64,000 nucleotides of DNA from Lingula anatina. Its lineage: Eukaryota; Brachiopoda; Lingulata; Lingulida; Lingulidae. Positions 61,978-64,000 of the stretch are shown here, in pieces (positions within the stretch are counted from its first letter, which is position 1; each line of letters opens with the position of its first letter). The DNA lies in the NCBI RefSeq assembly GCF_001039355.2, contig NW_019774003.1, positions 1 to 64,000 on the forward strand. The letters run 5' to 3'. A program made the translations under genes and the position numbers. The notes under the pieces were generated by a model. The model was given only the letters and a program-made list of their open reading frames with translations, was not told the origin of the DNA and did not search any database.

Positions 61978-63502
61978 ATGTGTGTTTGCAATTATACGTG
62001 CAACACGAACCCAGAAGGAAATAAAAAATCGAAGAGTTATTCCACACGGCTGAAGATTGATTGTACTGGGCTCATAAGCATTATCCTCGTTGTCAATTTA
62101 GGTCTCTCGTGTGTTGGTTTAGCTAACACGTTACATTCCCCAAACGGTAAGACCTTTTCCCATAGCTGGTGTCAGTCGTTTAGTTATACAGTTATCTCAT
62201 TGCGCCGGGAGATAGAAATGACGCATGTATCCATCAGTTGCGCCCCCTGTAATGAAAATATCCTGAATGACATAGGGAAGATCAGTGAATTCGCAGGCAT
62301 ACGAAGTTAACCATACGAAATAGGTTTGCTTTGGTAAATTTAAAATAACGTGTCAATGAGAGGTTCGCGTGTCACCCGTGCACGGCATCTTCTCCCCAGA
62401 TGACTCCATAATCCCTTTCTCTTTTGCTACTTATGAAATAAAGACGAAGTGATTAATTGGTGGCTCATATAAGAGAGGCGTACTCGGAAGTCCACAATAA
62501 AACTGCGCTATACCCGAGTAAGTGTTTCATATCCACACTCTCGAGGGTGGCTCTCGGATTAATTTGGATTTTATGAGTTTTGTGTATCGATATCGGCCGT
62601 CAATTTTCATTGAACACACAGCGTCATTGTGTACAGCAGCATACGGTCGTGGGAGGCATGTGTTTTTTTTGTATGTTAAACCACAAGGGGTGTTTCCTTT
62701 GCATCTAGAGATCAGACACCTGCATATTTTTAATAAATCACTTTTGGGCGGTTCCCTCAACACTTGTGTTAATTGAGAGATAATCCACGCAAAAACATTG
62801 CCTGTATAAAACAGACGCTTATCGGAGACGTGACGGGTAAAGGATGTATTGGTTATATAGAACACGGACTAATATTGTAATATACTGGTATACCTAAGGA
62901 ACGCAGCTATTTATCCTCACATTGAACCTTGTAATACACTTTTAATGATCTTGGAGCTAGGTAAATCGAAATCCTATCGTGACAACAGAAGATTCTTTTG
63001 CATTTCATTAATTATTTATTCTCTGTCAACATCATTAGACCATACACAACTGAGCCTGCATATGTACGGTTGTTTTTTTTCACAATCAGTCTTAAGAGGA
63101 AAAAATGAAAAATTAATAAGAAATATCTAACCACATGCGTATACAGCTTTGATGAGCTTCGCACGCGGTGACATTACGAGAAAAAGAGAAAAAAGAGGAA
63201 CTGAGACAAATATGTGAAAATCACATTGGCTTGCACACCAAAGTCCCATTATTTGATTTGTAATCGAATTCTCTCATTCAAATCCTGCTAACAGGCAACT
63301 CCACAACGTTTATTAACTTATATACAAAGGTTGGCTTGATGTCTGTTTTAAATTAGCTATTGCATAACCTATTTACTTAATAACAATCAATGAGAGTTAA
63401 AGTTCAAGCAGATGAGACCATTCTTTCATGTTTGCAGAAAGCCCACATTTCTCCTCAGACCCTGACTTCAGAAATATACAACGCTATCCATTCCACTGCT
63501 GA
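61978..63502 (+). CDS. Candidate two-exon gene for a short leader or signal-anchor protein
   Basis: Exon 1 runs from an ATG at 61978 (or an in-frame one at 61912) to 62146, with donor gtaaga in phase 1. It encodes a basic stretch, then the hydrophobic TGLISIILVVNLGLSCVGLA. A strong pyrimidine-tract acceptor (ttctttcatgtttgcag) at 63437 opens a second exon in the right frame that stops at 63502. The product is about 78 aa (100 from the upstream ATG) and ends RYPFHC. AATAAA follows 23 bp after the stop. It could be a small secreted peptide precursor. Exon 1 could instead be the first exon of a larger type II membrane protein whose other exons lie beyond 64000. No family is recognised and chance is possible. 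Confidence 0.27.
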
Positions 63503-63524
63503 CGAAAAAGTACACAGCATGAGC

Positions 63525-63530
63525 AATAAA
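63525..63530 (+). terminator. Poly(A) signal AATAAA after the candidate gene
   Basis: Canonical signal 23 bp after the proposed stop at 63502. Confidence 0.3.
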
Positions 63531-64000
63531 TCATTCAACCCACCACATATCAATCGATTGAAAAAATAGATTGGGTAAAAAAGATTTGATATTGTAGTGC
63601 ATATGTTTTCCGCTGCATTTTTTTCCCTAGTTTAGTCCTTGTCAAATGTTCACTTTTAGCTTTATAGGCTACCCATTTCATATTGTACACAGTCGGCATG
63701 ATATTGTACACTATTGATTTCAATAACCGTTGTGTTTGTTGTAATCAGTGTGCCGTATCCGCTTGACGACTTGTAAGCCTGGCTCCTGCAAATAATTCAA
63801 CGTAATTTCTAACGGTGATTCAAAGACTTTAGGCATTAAATTCTGCGTAATATTCTCACTTTGCTCTCTAATACCTTCAGTACATTTTTTACAGTCAACT
63901 TGTAATCTTTTTCTTATTAGTAATTAACAAATCTTAGTTTGTATTTGAAAACCGATCATTTTGAACAGTGTACATGTATACATTATTTTGGGTGTAAATA
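63531..64000. other. Unannotated right edge
   Basis: AT-rich sequence. No exon, repeat or RNA gene was recognised. Confidence 0.5.

Overview
The window is eukaryotic genomic DNA. Every gene model needs GT-AG introns, exons are mostly 80-280 bp, introns run from about 130 bp to 8 kb, and the sequence is AT-rich with many microsatellites, small inverted-repeat elements and a recurring ACATGTA palindrome. Secreted modular proteins (CUB, LDLa, MAM, sushi, astacin, CAP) point to a metazoan. I infer a marine invertebrate, most likely a lophotrochozoan such as a mollusc or brachiopod, but I cannot name the species.

Layout. (1) Minus strand, 10569 down past the left edge: a secreted serine protease with four CUB domains, one LDL-receptor class A module and a trypsin domain. 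Sixteen exons were resolved and the last exon lies outside the window. (2) 10.6-15.1 kb: intergenic DNA with a degenerate mobile element. (3) Plus strand, 15092-19661: a two-exon calcyphosin-like EF-hand protein whose 4 kb intron carries a 90-base T run. (4) Minus strand, 32359-21276: a complete 18-exon astacin metalloprotease (852 aa) with a prodomain, astacin catalytic domain, one sushi domain and three MAM domains. (5) 32.4-35.0 kb: intergenic. (6) Plus strand, 34976-42014: a seven-exon secreted CAP-like protein (222 aa) with an acidic, proline-rich N-terminal part and dibasic processing signals at both ends. (7) 42.0-50.9 kb: no gene seen, one well-preserved palindromic element. (8) Minus strand, 61700-50944: a three-exon gene for a 186-aa protein with a very acidic tail, family not recognised. 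One of its introns holds a dead Tc1/mariner transposon. (9) 61.9-63.5 kb, plus strand: a weakly supported two-exon candidate for a short signal-peptide or signal-anchor protein, head to head with gene 8.

Three of the five firm genes encode extracellular proteins with signal peptides. Two are proteases with complete catalytic residues, although the astacin has an unusual Met-turn. Working together is possible but not shown by the sequence. Five copies of a palindromic, TAA/TTA-flanked element family are spread over 45 kb. All exon boundaries were worked out by hand from splice consensus, reading-frame continuity and domain continuity, without transcripts.
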